Source: Watersipora subatra (taxonomy: Eukaryota; Bryozoa; Gymnolaemata; Cheilostomatida; Watersiporidae). From it: a DNA stretch of 64,000 bases. A program made the position numbers and the translations under genes. Under the pieces are notes generated by a model. The model saw nothing but the letters and a program-made list of their open reading frames with translations, was not told the origin of the DNA and searched no databases. Each line of letters begins with the position of its first letter. The stretch's first letter is position 1. The stretch lies in contig NC_088711.1 of NCBI RefSeq assembly GCF_963576615.1, positions 63,211,248-63,275,247 of the forward strand, read 5' to 3'. Positions 1 to 12,260 of the stretch are shown piece after piece.

Positions 1-172
1 CATTTTTTCATAACACAGCACTTACAAGCAAGTGGTTGAGACTAATGCTGTTCTATATTTGGTGGTGAAAACATAAATAAATTACGGAGCAAAAAAACAA
101 CCAGTGACAGCAAGGCTAGTCTATGAGAAATGAGTTTGATAAGTAAAAGGTAGATGTCATCGTTTCCGTTAC

Positions 173-340
173 CTCAAGAATACTAGTATAGGGTCCCAAC
201 AGGCTGAGTAGTGAGATTCCAAAGACTACCATAAGAACACCCATCAAGGAGCACAGGCCGCCAGTAAATAAGGCAATGTAGCCAAGAAAAGCTCTTCCCC
301 TTTCACCTAGAAAACATTGCGGAAATCCATACCTTACCAT
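173..340 (-). CDS. Putative first coding exon of a multi-pass membrane protein (partial)
   Basis: I do not recognise this gene. The exon encodes 56 residues from an ATG at 340 in a strong Kozak context (GCCATGG) and ends at a GAG|GTAACG donor after complete codons (phase 0). After a short polar N-terminus, residues about 17-52 are almost wholly hydrophobic and rich in Gly, Leu and Val, enough for one long or two short membrane segments, as in small four-span proteins. The rest of the gene would lie beyond the left edge. An alternative reading starts the exon after an AG at 307-308, with GTAAGG following the ATG as a donor, but that would need an unusually short intron. A chance open frame is possible but the hydrophobic profile and splice donor argue against it. 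Confidence 0.4.
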
Positions 341-986
341 GGCGAGCCAGCTAACCTTTGACTTTTTTCATTACCTTCGAACCAACAATGACGAAACACA
401 ATGTAACAACACCTTGTGCTGCCTGATTCATTGTCAGCGCTGCCTTTAAGATGTATATTGTCTCATCACTACACAGTTTATGGATAGTTAATTCTCCCTT
501 CAGCTGTACGTAATGCAACTCATTCATATTTTAATGACACTATCATATGCCTGATGACGCATCCTTCTTTTAGCAATTCCAACTTCCTGATGCTACTAAA
601 TTGCCTATCTTCCTCTATTTAGTCAATATTTCTACAATCTGTTCGCTTTGGTTTTCACCCACAATGTGAAACCAACTAAATTCATGTAGTTACATAAAGT
701 AGTACTTTGCTGATTTATGTGCGAATTGATCGGTCTACAAATGCTTATTTGTTTTTAGGCAGAAGATCATCTGAGCGTAAGCTTCCTTTAGAATAGCTAA
801 TAACGATTAGCCTTCGTAACTCCCTGTTTATTCATCGATCTAACAGTTCTGAGTCTTTTGTTGAACTGTGTAATAACTTTGCCACTTACTTAAACAAACC
901 TATAGAGTATAGACTGTCTGTCGCTACGCCTTTTTCTTCTTGCTTCTCAACCTTGACCTCTTGTACCAAACTTACTCCTTTTACAG
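341..986. other. Non-coding interval between divergent exons
   Basis: No long open frame. It separates the minus-strand membrane exon from the plus-strand exon at 987. A possible 18-nt microexon lies at 759-776, between TTTTTAG and GTAAGC, and its phase would fit the exon at 987, but it is too short to trust. The interval could hold a shared promoter or simply be intron. Confidence 0.3.
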
Positions 987-3375
987 ATGTTCCAATAGCC
1001 GCAGCCGTTTTAGTCGCTGGTTCTAAAAAGGTATTACCGTCTCATCCCAGTAAAAACCAAGAAAGGAAGGCTTCTGTGGAGGTAGGAGGAGATGCTATAC
1101 TTCATGCTGATGTCTCCAGCAAGTCGTTCAAGCTGCCTGCAGTAGAAAATAAGCCATTAAGCAAGTTGAGTTTGGGTCAAGATTTTCTGGTTTCAGCGAA
1201 TGAACATGGTGGAAAATCTGACTTCTCAGTAGAGCTGAGTCCCCAATCCCACGGCGTGGTGAGTGCACTGACATGGATATCTTAGGGTTGGTAAAGTAGA
1301 GATATGCAGAGAGCTAAGTAGCAATAAGTTCAAGGTGAGGTTTTTAGTAAAAAGTATCTTTTGAAAATACCTTTCACACTGTGCTTAATAAATGGAGTTA
1401 TCTTCTCTATTAAACAATGAAACTGCAAGTTAGGTTAGATCAGTTATTGAAGACATTAAGCTAAAAATTCAACAATGATTTAAGCAATGTTATTGTAATC
1501 TTATTCTTAAATTATTCTTTGCTCTGAACGTCAATGAGTTATTTGTTCAGCGGGCCACTACAGACAGAAGGGTATCTTTGATGATGCAAAAATACCATTA
1601 AGCCAATCCCTGCAATGGCATAGCATATTTTATTTGCTTTTTCCATTTTTGACACTTCTCTTTGTGAAGATATAATGAACTAAAAGACATAGAAAGATGT
1701 AAAATTATAATGAAACCAGACATTATCATAAATGTCAATATTTGTTCTGACAACTAATACCTTATTTGTTGAGTAAAACCAGCCTTATAATCAAGTCTCA
1801 CGTGTCAAATTGGTTCAGTTTCAATCTGAGTCTCTTGTGGATATAACATGTAGTAAAAACTAGTTGTAATTATTTGTTTTGCAGAACTAAATAAGCTGCC
1901 TTGAGGCAACTCAGGTATAACCATCCAGTAAAATAATGACACTCAGCGAATTTATTTAGTCAATATACTAACTAAATTGTTTTTGGACTGCAAATAAGTA
2001 AAGAAGATTTGGACCAAGTGAGGCTATCAAAGATTGTCATTGCGTTTCCATAATACAGACCTTACCGATCTTTATACTAGTGTTTGCCAAAAGGGAAATC
2101 GGCTAGTGTTATCTGGATAAGAGTTGTCTGGTATAATTCTTAACTCAAGTCAGATGACTCCCCGACTACAGTATTCTCATGTAATGTCTCATATAGAAAT
2201 GGCATTGCTTGATTGTTTTTCTCAAATATGCTGCCAGTATCATATATTAAGAATCATGTGAAGTCTGAACAACATTATTCAGATAATAGTATTCAGATAG
2301 ATCTATCCAGATAACACCCGCTCATGGACACAGGGTACACGTTGATCGAGTAGTTTAAGTTTATGTAGTTGCGTGAAACTCAGAAGGTTGAAGGACTTGA
2401 AGAGTCACGCTACGTACCTATACATTTGTGGCGGATCATTGAACACAGTCTATTTGTGTCATTCTGTTGTTATATTTAGTGGATGTTTAGTGCATTGAGC
2501 ATCAACATATAACAGCATCAACGCAATAAACAGTAGAGTGAGTCACGCAGCTATAGACAAACGGTATGCGTATCTGCGAACATTTTACCAGTTTCCCATC
2601 TTTTGGCGTTACGCACAGGGAACAAGCGGTTTCCTACATTGCTCAGAGAAAAAAAGAATGCCTCCTGAAAATTGTAGAACTCACAACATTCTTGCTGGCA
2701 GATAACTACCCGAACTCCAAGACGAAGCTGTGATCTAGGACGGGCTGATGCTTTGTAACCGCACAGAGAACAAGCGGTTTTCTGTGCGTACATAGCAGGA
2801 GTGCATGACTCATAATATTTGACATATTTTTGTAGAGTATCCCACAGTTGAACAGTGCAAAACCAGTGAGAGGAAGAAACGAAAATATCACCATGAGATT
2901 GGAGCATAGACCATTCACTACTCGAAGTGCCACAAGCATGGATACCATAGACATGGATAAACATAACCTGAACAAATTACTGCATAAACATGACATGAGC
3001 CCAGATCTGCTCGCCGTCCCTGTAAGCTTGACTGAAGACATCGTTGCAAAACGTAATCTTGGCAAAAACAGTGAAGAGATTTGGAAAAATATAGAGGATT
3101 GCAGGTACCTGCGAGGGCATGAGCCGAAGGAGCATCGACTCATAGACAAACTCGGTGCCAATAAGTATGTCTATGGCATAACCTATGAAGAAAGGCACAG
3201 CCAATTCTTAACCAAAATTGCAAGACGAATAGAAGAAACCAAAAAAAGACGACAAGCTGAGGCGGAAGCTACGACCTATAAATTAGCTCCAGAGTCATCA
3301 CTAAATGAATCGGAATCTGGGTATTCTTCCGTTGACATCCAGCAGTACAAAGCTTACATGAAAAACTTCTTTTGA
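987..3375 (+). CDS. Uncharacterised protein, last two exons (5' end not identified)
   Basis: Two exons join in phase: 987-1258 (acceptor TTTTACAG, donor GTG|GTGAGT) and 2836-3375 (acceptor TTTTTGTAG, stop TGA). The first contributes a Ser/Lys-rich, low-complexity stretch. The second encodes a 179-residue C-terminal part that looks conserved: acidic and basic helices, the run EIWKNIEDCRYLRGHEPKEH, then a Lys/Arg/Glu-rich probable coiled coil (about EERHSQFLTKIARRIEETKK) and a Ser-rich, tyrosine-containing tail ending KAYMKNFF. No signal peptide or membrane segment is visible, so an intracellular, perhaps cytoskeletal or ciliary role is possible, but that is only a guess from composition. I could not name a family. 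Upstream exons are needed, because the first visible exon starts inside a codon. Open frames on the opposite strand of the second exon are shadows. Confidence 0.6.
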
Positions 3376-3477
3376 TATGGTAGACGACCACTGAACTGAC
3401 ATTCGATTGACTTGCTGCAAATTTTATCAGTTGTTGCCCTGGCACTGTGAATTTATGATGTTAATTTATACTCTCAG

Positions 3478-3669
3478 TTATATGTTAGGAATAGCTATAG
3501 CTATAGTTATATGTTAGGAATAGCTATAGCTATAGTTATATGTTAGGAATAGCTATAGCTATAGTTATATGTTAGGAATAGCTATAGCTATAGTTATATG
3601 TTAGGAATAGCTATAGCTATAGTTATATGTTAGGAATAGCTATAGCTATAGTTATATGTTAGGAATAGC
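3478..3669. repeat. 29-bp minisatellite, about 6.6 copies
   Basis: The unit begins TTATATGTTAGGAATAGC and is followed by AGCTATAG motifs. Copies are essentially identical, so the array is young or kept homogeneous. It lies 100 bp downstream of the stop codon at 3375, probably in or just after the 3' UTR. Confidence 0.9.
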
Positions 3670-3865
3670 TAGGGGTTGACCATTTGTGTGTAGGATTAAA
3701 TGGCATTATTAGTTATGTAGTTCTGAAGGCTTCAGTGAGCAGAACCTTCAGAGGTGTGGCTTAAGATGATATTACTCATTAAGAGTCAGCAGAGGTGTTT
3801 TGTGCTACTAAACGGACTGACATGCGCTAGTCGCTACTCTTTTGGCGCAGTTACTCAATATTCTT

Positions 3866-4051
3866 TCTACTACCACTAGTTAGTGTTACTACTACTAGTA
3901 CAACTACTACTAGTACAGCTACTACTAGTACAACTATTACTAGTACAGCTAGTACTAGTACAACTACTACTAGTACAGCTAGTACCAGATGTACTACTAC
4001 CAGTTGTGCTAGTACAGTTGCATTATTACTAGTGCTAGTACAATTACTAGT
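3866..4051. repeat. Imperfect ACT/AGT trinucleotide tract
   Basis: Interrupted runs of ACTACTAGTACA-like units. The CTAGTAC core is partly self-complementary. Confidence 0.85.
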
Positions 4052-4231
4052 ACTAGTTGTTTGAAAAAGCTATTAAGATTAGGGATTACTGAAAGCTCAA
4101 TTCTTCTGTAAGATTTTATAATAGAATACTTTCAGTTGTGGCATTTGCGTAACTCAAAATATATGCACTTCAAATGCATTAAAATCCTTGAAACACAATT
4201 TGTAATACCAGCACAGTTTGTAATATAACCA

Positions 4232-4372
4232 GCATCCATGCTGTGCCTATGTGTATAGCAAGTTTATGATATATACAGTGTCTATGTGTATAGCAAGTTT
4301 ATGATATATACAGTGTCTATGTGTATAGCAATTTTATGATATATGCAGTATCTATTTGTATAGCAAGTTTAT
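4232..4372. repeat. 35-bp tandem repeat, block 1
   Basis: About four copies of a unit starting CAGTGTCTATGTGTATAGCA and ending in TTTATGATATATA. The same unit resumes at 4746 after the interruption by a mobile element. Confidence 0.85.
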
Positions 4373-4377
4373 AACTA

Positions 4378-4742
4378 GATGAATGCCCTCGGTATCACAG
4401 GTAATAAAAACAGCTTACAAACATTCCATTACCAACTACATCATCTTTACACTACCTGGAACTGTTTGTAAGCTGTTTTTATTATCCCTGGAATGTAGGG
4501 AATTCCACTAGTGAAGCCGTGAGCCCAGCTGGTAATGCAATGTCATCATGTGTATTTCAACTGATGTAATGATTATCTTCACTATTATTGATCACCATGC
4601 TCAGTTGAAGGCGTAGTCTAATGGATAAGCTCAACACCTCCAGAACTGGAGGTTCTAAGATCGGATCTTTTGCAAAACGGATTTTTCGTTGCTAAAACTA
4701 TCGTTATAACTGGACAAACAGACGGTCACATTTATATGTATA
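4378..4742 (+). mobile_element. Composite SINE-like element with internal tRNA-like promoter, copy A
   Basis: The leader resembles AGGTAATAAAAACAGCTTAC and is partly repeated inverted at 4450-4485, giving a hairpin. A middle block includes CAACTGATGTAATGA. A tRNA-like part follows at about 4608-4675, with an A-box-like TAGTCTAATGGATAAGC, a perfect anticodon-stem-like CCTCC/GGAGG and a weak B box. The tail contains TTATAACTGGACAAACAGAC. The same order of blocks occurs on the minus strand at 55110-55512, so this is a dispersed family. It interrupts a 35-bp tandem array. It lacks a proper acceptor stem, so it is not a functional tRNA gene. Confidence 0.6.
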
Positions 4743-4745
4743 GAT

Positions 4746-4860
4746 GCAGTGCTTATGTGTATAGCAAGTTTATGATATATACAGTGTCTATATATAGCAA
4801 GTATATAATATATATAAGGTATATAGGAAGTTTATAATGTATACAGTGCTTTTGTGTATT
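4746..4860. repeat. 35-bp tandem repeat, block 2 (degenerate)
   Basis: About three diverged copies of the unit at 4232-4372, grading into TA-rich sequence. Confidence 0.7.
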
Positions 4861-5416
4861 ACAGTTTGTAATACATCTAGTAGTCATAACTACAACAAAC
4901 AGCACTCATGCCTTGAAAAAATGCCAACTGTTAAAATAGGTCAACTGATCTCAAGTTACTGTTTGTCTTGATGAAGCCATGACAGGCCAGTTTCGCATTA
5001 GTACACTAGTTTTAAACGTGGTCTAAAATTCATTTATCATCCAAATGAATTATCACAAAATTCTTATTTAAACCATCTTAATGCATATGGTTTCCTGTTC
5101 CCTTCTTTTGGTGCCATATGATGTTAGCACATCGTCTGATAACAGCTGTGTTAGATTAGTTGTCTTTTGTTGTGCGAGCTTAGGTAATTGTATGAAAGTT
5201 AATATTAGGGATCGTCTTGTCTTGAGCCATTTATTTCCGCGTGAAACTAGCGAATAAACTACAGTTCAAAACATTACAGAAGTTACTGTATATGAAGACA
5301 GCTCAGTTTCATTATTGTGCAGTTTTATTGGTATTTACCCCAGAGACAATCAGTGCTATCAATTATTCATTACTTTGTAACTAAAAAGCTGTAGAAGTGA
5401 CGCAAGCACTGTAAAC

Positions 5417-5458
<42 letters not shown>

Positions 5459-6490
5459 CACTGTAAATTACTAATGCAGCTTTTTGAAGCCTCGGCTAGG
5501 AAAGCATTTAAAACTTTGCACAATTTTTACACTTGTAATAGCAAATTAGTTTGCTTTGAGTTTATTTTGACTAATTTTCAAAATCAGCTTTTAAATTAGA
5601 AAGTGAAATATTGGTTTTGGCACTCCACCCTTACACATTGACTCATTGGTCACCATAAATACGTGTATTAATGACAAAGTTGAGAAAGGTACAATATGCA
5701 CTTCTAATCAAAATTCATCACTGAAAGCGCTCTAAATACAACTTGTGTTAAGCTTCTTGTTTTATGGAACATCAAAAGGTCAGCTCTCCCAAAATGTTTT
5801 AATAAAAATGGTTTAACTTAACTTCATACGCTTACCAATCTATTTGCTTTTGGAAACAGTGAGTTGAGCTAAAACGACTTTTGCACTCAACTGCGACTAG
5901 TTATAGAGCGCTGATGGTACAACACATATACAGCGGTGTGAAAAATAAACAGACTGCCTTAGAATTTTCACCAATTTCAATAAATATGGTGCCGTAGTTG
6001 CTAGCCAGTTTTTGAAGTTGTACTTATTGTATATCAAAATGAAGTCTGAGTCTCCTCTATTCAGATATGTTATTAAAAGCGTGTTTGAAGTAGTTTACCA
6101 CTTAAAATGCAGACTTGTGCTGCCTGCTATATATCTGAGCAATCTTCATTGTGGTAAGAAATAGTCATATTTTATAATGTTTTCCATAGAATATCACAGC
6201 AAGTAAACTAAATATCAGTATACAAAATTAAAAAAAATTAATGATTGGTCTAACTAATATAATAATGTTGGAATAGAAAGCATAAACCATGTAAAAAGCA
6301 AGCTTGAGGATTGATATGAGTATTGTTTAAACAAAAAGTGGCCAAGTATGAGCTCTGTGAAAATAGCTATGCATATTTATTACAATAGATTTCTAGTTAT
6401 GGAAACACAAATACAATACAGAGATGTTAAAATAGGTAAATGATATTATTAGTCAAAATATAGTAGGTGTAGTTTGAGTTTTGCTTTAAA
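4861..6490. other. Intergenic, no gene seen
   Basis: AT-rich sequence without a convincing open frame. The only structure is a TA microsatellite at 5417-5457. Confidence 0.6.
5417..5457. repeat. TA dinucleotide microsatellite
   Basis: About 20 uninterrupted TA units. Confidence 0.95.
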
Positions 6491-6530
6491 AGATTTCAGA
6501 GGAAGAGTTCTTAAACGAGTGCAGAGGCTA

Positions 6531-9500
6531 TTAAATGTATTTAGTTGAGTATAAATGTATACTGTTGAGTTTGTTGTGGTTTATGGCACAAGGTAATTTA
6601 AATCTGGTCCTGGTTTGGTGGCCATAGTTTATAGTTTGAAAGCTATAGCTGAGATATTTAGGGCAGTTATTGTGGAGTATTGAATGAGCAGCGAGACAGG
6701 TAAAGTACTGTGATAGCTTAGGTAAGGGAAGAACACCAGTAGTGCTTGTTATTAATTTGGTAGGTGCTAAGTGATGGTTTTTATGGGGTATGTTTAGGTT
6801 TTTGCATATAAGTCGCAAAGCTTTTTTTTGTAACACAAATAGCCTGTTGGTGAATCTTACAGGTGTTGTAGGGTAGAACGCATGTAGGCTATATATAAGA
6901 TAAGAATGGATAAAAATTATAGTAATATAGTCTAGCAATATCAAAGTTCAAAAGATGACAAATGTTATACAATAAACGTAAGTTAGATGATATTTTATTT
7001 AATGTGAATGAGATGTGGTCTAGCCATGATAAAGAGTTGTTGATGATAAAGCCAAGTAGTTTAGAAGTAGATTGTCTTGTTAGAGTAATGTCGAATATAG
7101 AAATTATTAGAGGGAAATTCAATAGTGGATTTATTAGGAGATATCGAAATTTGAACATGTTAAGGGACATTTGATTTGTCACACACCACCGTTGGATAAG
7201 TCTTAGGTCTGCATTTATTTTAGACTGGAGGCATGAAAGGTCAGTTTAAAATATAGAGAATCATATATATCAGAGATATATCATCAGTGTAAGCATGAGG
7301 TGTGCTGTGATAACTTAAATAAATAATTTATAAAAATTGGAAGCAGTGTGGGTGCAAATCACAGTATGCTATTATCTATTACTATATCAGTATGCTTGCG
7401 GTATGCCAGTAGCTATAGGAAGAGCATCTGAGCAGATGTTTTTTATTTTTATGCATTGGTGCCGTCCATTCAGGTATGACCTGATGGTGTTTAGAAATTT
7501 ATCAGTTACTCCTATGCTTGCAAGTTTTGAAATAAGAATATTGTGATTAACCATGTCAAAAGCTTTTTAAAAGTCATGATAAAGTCTAAAATAATCACTA
7601 GAGTATTTTTATTCTTTACCATGTTTGACCAGCCAGAGTAGAGATGATGAATGGTGGAAATGCGACAGTGATTTTTTTAAAATCCTCACTGTAGGCTGCT
7701 AATAGTTTTGTTGTTAGCTAAGCGCATTTCAAGTGTACTAAGGATATGCCTTTCGTAAATTTTAGAAAGTATAGGAAATACAGATATGGGTCTATTATTA
7801 GATTAATTATTTTTATCACGACCCTAATGCAGTGGGGTGACTAGCATTTTTTCATAGTTCAGGAAAAGTTGCTTTTATTATAGCTCTGTTGAAGATTTTT
7901 GTGAGCGGGATGATTATGATGCGCAAAGAATTCGAAGATATTGTCAATACCAGTAGCTTTATCTGAACGAATGCGATGCAGTATGTTTACTTCGTCGGTT
8001 TTATGTATAGGTCAGATAGTATCTGAAGCGTATGAATAGCTTTGTGAAATTGGAGTCCAACTGCATTCGCTTTTGATATTTAAACCTCTAGAAATGTTGA
8101 CAAAACGGTTATTAAGAGCATTACCCAACGAGCATTTCGGGGTATCAGTTTCTGATGACTCTCTTTGGATTAGTGTCATTTTTGTTAGTGTTGCTCACAA
8201 CTTGCCACAGCTTCTTGGTTTGCATAGCTTTTGACTCTGAAATTAAGATCGAAATATAAAGTAATTTTCTTTTTACATCAGATTTGCCGTGTAATTCTCT
8301 GTGTTTTATATTCATTCCACAATTGCTGAATTTCAAGTTTGTTCTCTTTTCCATACTTTTTAGAGCTTGACTGTCCAACCAGGAGTAATAGTTGAAAACT
8401 TGACAAATCTGGTCTTGATCTTCAAGTAATGCAAGATAATTGAGTTTAGTTTAGAAGTAGATGGGTTAAGCATAGTCTCAACGGAAGGAGATTGGTAAAG
8501 AGATAGCCAGTCAGCTCTTTTTATATCTTCTTTAAAAGCTTGAATTGAGAAGCTTTTCCAGTCAAAATATGTCAGCTTTTGACATATTTTAGGTCCTGTA
8601 GTTGAAGTGCCTAACTTGAGAGATGCAAAGATTAGATAATGATCATTTATACCAGTTTTTACTACACCTGATTGATGAATGTTATCTGGTTCTGTTGTGT
8701 ATATGTGGTCAATAAGCGATTAAAAAATTTTCTGGACTCGAGTGTTTTGTTTGACTAACTGACCAGATTCAGTTGTTTTAGAATATTGTTCCATTTGAGA
8801 TTGAGAGTATTTAAAGAGTATTTGAGAGTATTTAAACTTATATTAAGGTCACCTAAGATAAGAAGTTTATGACAGATGTCTTTACAATATGCAATAAAAT
8901 TTTCAAATATGTTTGACCAGGTAACAGGAGAATTGGGATGTCGGTAAACAACTGAGGTAAAAATTGGCTGTGAGCATGGTTGAGAGCTTTTATGGAAATA
9001 GATTCGGTAGAATGTTATCAAGATCAGGTAGCGAGATGAAGTCAATAGATGAGTGATCATAGGTCAAAACACCACCACCCTGCCTACCTATTCTATCTCT
9101 ACGCTGTATTACATAACCAGGAATATACAACAAATTACTACTTATTGAGATGCTTAACAGTGTTTCAGAAATTTGAAAAACTTTAAAATTGTATTTATTG
9201 ATAAAATTTGTATTTGTTGATTGGATATTTCACATCGTCTATTTCGTTAAGAAGTACCCATATGTTAAGGTGAGCAATGGGTAATCTGACTAATTTAACA
9301 AACATCATTTTGTCTATTGAAGTTTTGTCTATTGAGGTTTTGTGGTGGCATAGAGACGCTCTACTCTAAAGATCATGTTTAGCTTAGAATGTAATACACT
9401 ATTTTTTATTGCTTGCTTCAGCTGGAGTTCATCTTTGAATGTTATTTTTAGCGTATGTAGTGGTTGTTGGTCTTTGACAAGCATAATAAATCAGGCACCA

Positions 9501-9697
9501 GAATATAGCAGGTATATCACAGAAACTCCTTTTACCATACCAACATGTTCTAATGAGTCTTTGGAGTTGATAGTCATCCTAACAGTAGCAAAACTATCGG
9601 CTTTCCAGTCTTTGATGATTTTAGCTGCTGTCTCTGCAGATGTGAGCTGTATGATAAATCTCAGATTTGATGAGTGAAATTTGTATTCGTTGAACAT
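6531..9697 (-). mobile_element. Decayed APE-type LINE (CR1/jockey superfamily)
   Basis: Read on the minus strand from 9697 down, the pieces follow LINE order. An ORF1-like fragment is at 9491-9697. An apurinic endonuclease domain at about 9160-8755 has RRDRIGRQGGGVL, then VVYRHPNSP and LLILGDLNIS. Reverse transcriptase pieces follow at about 7790-7460 (RPISVFPILSKI, then AFDMVNHNIL with SKLASIGVTDKFLN). The typical post-RT region is at 7180-6531 (LLGFIINNSLSWLDHIS, then RLFVLQKKALRLICKN). Frames shift several times and stops are frequent, so the copy is dead and old. The 3' end is not sharply defined; the 5' end lies just short of the TTAA element at 9821. Clade within the superfamily is uncertain. 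Confidence 0.8.
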
Positions 9698-9820
9698 GTC
9701 TATTATGGAGGACCATGGTTAACGCATAATGTCCTCCGTATCGTGTCTTGTTTAGTGTGCTTAAATTGATTTTTGTCAATGTTTTTGTCACTGTTGCCTA
9801 CTACAATACAATTTTCAGAT

Positions 9821-10713
9821 TTAAAGGTTGACTTGCAACAAAATTCACATTACCGTTATTTGATATGAAAAGATTCACCATGTCTCCCTCTGTTGTGTTG
9901 TAGGTGCCAAAACATGTGGAAAGGTGATTACAAGCTTTTAAAAGCTCAAAAACGAACAGAAAATCGCAGCCACACGAGACCGCCGTAGTTTGGATTCCAT
10001 TTCCAAAACGGCTCAAATGTGATGTAATTGTGAGAGATGGTTTCTGTTTACACTTTCTTGCAACCTTATTCGTCGAAATATTTTCACAAATATACTTCAC
10101 GCATTCAATAAAACTATGTCTATTGTTCTTACGCGTCTGTTTTATCGTCATCGTAATGCTGTCACTTTTAGCAGTGATATCTTATAACTTACCATATAAA
10201 TTCGTTTAATTTTTTAGCCTTAGCTTGAAGGAGTACATATCATTGTCAGATAATTATGACGAGCCTGTTGGTCACTTGTGAAGTTGTGATAATCGAAAAG
10301 TGCTGCAAAAATTATTTGCGAAGTATTGGGTCACATGATCAGGTTACGACTTGCCGATTAGACCAGGCCGAAACAAAACTGTAAAGTAACGAGCATCTAT
10401 ATTTGATACGGGGTCTTCGGTAAAACCCGAAGTGTTTGTCATAAACTAGTACTATGATAAGTTTTATATTGAGCTTTGTATTGGCCTTTCAATTCACGTG
10501 AGAGCATATGTGACAAGACGATAACCAAATTTCGTGGCTACGTCATCGAAATAAAGAGATTCCAATCTACGGCAGCTTTTCGTTTTTGAGCTTTTAAGAG
10601 CTTGTAATCACATTTCCACATATTTGGCACTTACATCACAACAGAGTAAAACATGGTGAATCTTTTGATACCAAATAACTGTAATGTGAATTTTGTTGCA
10701 AGTCAACCTTTAA
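9821..10713 (+). mobile_element. TTAA-flanked foldback element, copy 1
   Basis: Non-autonomous DNA element of about 890 bp bounded by TTAA on both sides. The long terminal inverted repeats start AGGTTGACTTGCAACAAAAT and run more than 120 bp. Related copies lie at 23493-24409 (same orientation) and 57131-58029 (inverted). The right arm is shorter here. No transposase is encoded; open frames within it do not keep a common protein between copies. TTAA target sites are typical of piggyBac-type and some Kolobok-type transposons, but the AGG terminus is not the usual piggyBac CCC, so the superfamily is open. Confidence 0.8.
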
Positions 10714-11454
10714 ATACAGTAGGCCCCTACTGTAGTAGAATTTGGACTTCATTTGAGTTGACTAGCATTGTTACTGTTGGCAGTAGGTGTAGTACTAGCA
10801 AAGGCAGTTGTAGAGTTTATTATAGGATACCTATTGGTGTGAGTATTTTTGTTGATAAGTGTGTGTCGGAGTACAAATGGTTGTATGTGATTGTCCTGAT
10901 TTAAAAGTTCTTTTTGTGTAATTGATACATTGGCATATGTTTGATTTGATTTTTTTTTATTTCAGTGAGTTGAAATGTTAAAGCAGTGATTTTGGCTTCA
11001 TGCACTATCAGCTTTGTACAAGTAGATGACAATATATTATTGTTTTGTGTCTTTAGCTGATTTTATGATGTACAATTCTTTCAGTCAGCTGACTGACCAC
11101 CTTTTCCAGCTTTGAGCGGTTACTACAGGTGTCAACATCAGTAGGTTTTGTAGTAGTAGCTACAGCAGGCTAAAGCTTTTCATTGTAAAGTATAGGGTGG
11201 AAATATAATCTTTCTTATCATACTAGGCAGAAGGATTGCATTTTGATTTGGCTAGCATAAATTCTTTAGCTTTAGCTAAAATAGTAAAGCCTTTGAATCA
11301 CTATTCGCTAAAGCAGTAGATTTGTTTTTCTGCTAAGTTTCAATTGTCATATATACCAAGCTTGTGACCGTTGGTTACTGCATAGTACTTAGTACTAGTA
11401 GATTTCCTTTTGGTGCCATTCACATCTCGACTGTTATTGATCAAGATGACAGCC
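10714..11454. other. Intergenic, no gene seen
   Basis: No supported coding region. A short palindrome (ACAGTAGGCCCCTACTGT) abuts the TTAA element. Confidence 0.5.
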
Positions 11455-11629
11455 AGGCCTGCCAACCCAAGAGTGGGGCAATGCGTGAGATTTGGTTTTG
11501 GTGCAATTGATGTATCAATGATAGTATATATAAAATTGTGGAAATTGGGGCAAAAATCTCACGCATTTTCATTTTTTCTTTAGTGTGATTGCGTGAGTCT
11601 TACGCCCAATGGTGAGAGTTGGCAGGTAT
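11455..11629. mobile_element. 175-bp MITE with 10-bp target duplication
   Basis: Terminal inverted repeats share CCTGCCAAC (left AGGCCTGCCAAC; right end complement ATACCTGCCAAC). The interior has inverted CTCACGCATT-type motifs. It is flanked by the direct repeat GATGACAGCC at 11445-11454 and 11630-11639. A 9-10 bp duplication suggests a Mutator-like source, but no transposase is present to prove it. Confidence 0.7.
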
Positions 11630-11639
11630 GATGACAGCC

Positions 11640-12260
11640 TTGTGTCATCATGTGAATGATGCACCCAGCTAGCATTTACAGAAAAACGTAATGTTTACAG
11701 AATTTATATAGGAGCTTAAGATTTAAGCCTACCACCACGCTTGACTTTGATGACATGCAAAACGCAATGTTTCCTATCTCTTTTTATTAAGTCATGCAAA
11801 TCAAATTGTAAAATATTCAAGCACTGTGCTATTTCGTAAATTTAGATTAAAATACTGTTCAACTTGGCCTTTCGTTGACTAGTTGCATATTTTGCTCAGT
11901 CCTGTTTTAATAGTTTCAACAGTACACATAAATAAACTGATATATACATGTACATGGTTAGCGCATCGTTTAAAAAGGTAGGCGTTAACCGCAGTTAATT
12001 CAATACAGCCGCGACTAGACACTCACCAACGTCCATCTACCTAGAGCTAGATACCTAGAGCATCTACCTAAGCTAGATAAGAACGATCGATGTTGCGATA
12101 CGTGCGAATGTTTTCTCCAGTGATTGTATTAGTATGAAAAATACTGCAACGCCAAGGACTATGCAAGTTTTTCTCAAGATGAGATTACTCCAAGTTATAA
12201 TAGCGCAATTTACTAATGACACGACTCGGTGTGACGCACATATCTGTTCACGTGATACAC
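11640..12260. other. Region upstream of the Jun promoter
   Basis: No coding region seen. It may hold distal Jun regulatory sequence. CTAGATA/CTACCTA-type repeats occur at about 12036-12078. Confidence 0.4.

Noticed and set aside
2551-3204. Minus-strand frames opposite the exon at 2836-3375
   Set aside because: Shadows of a coding exon; no splice structure and atypical composition.
9801-10151. 116-codon minus-strand frame in the TTAA element
   Set aside because: The frame is not kept in the other two copies and follows the inverted repeat sequence, so it is not a transposase.
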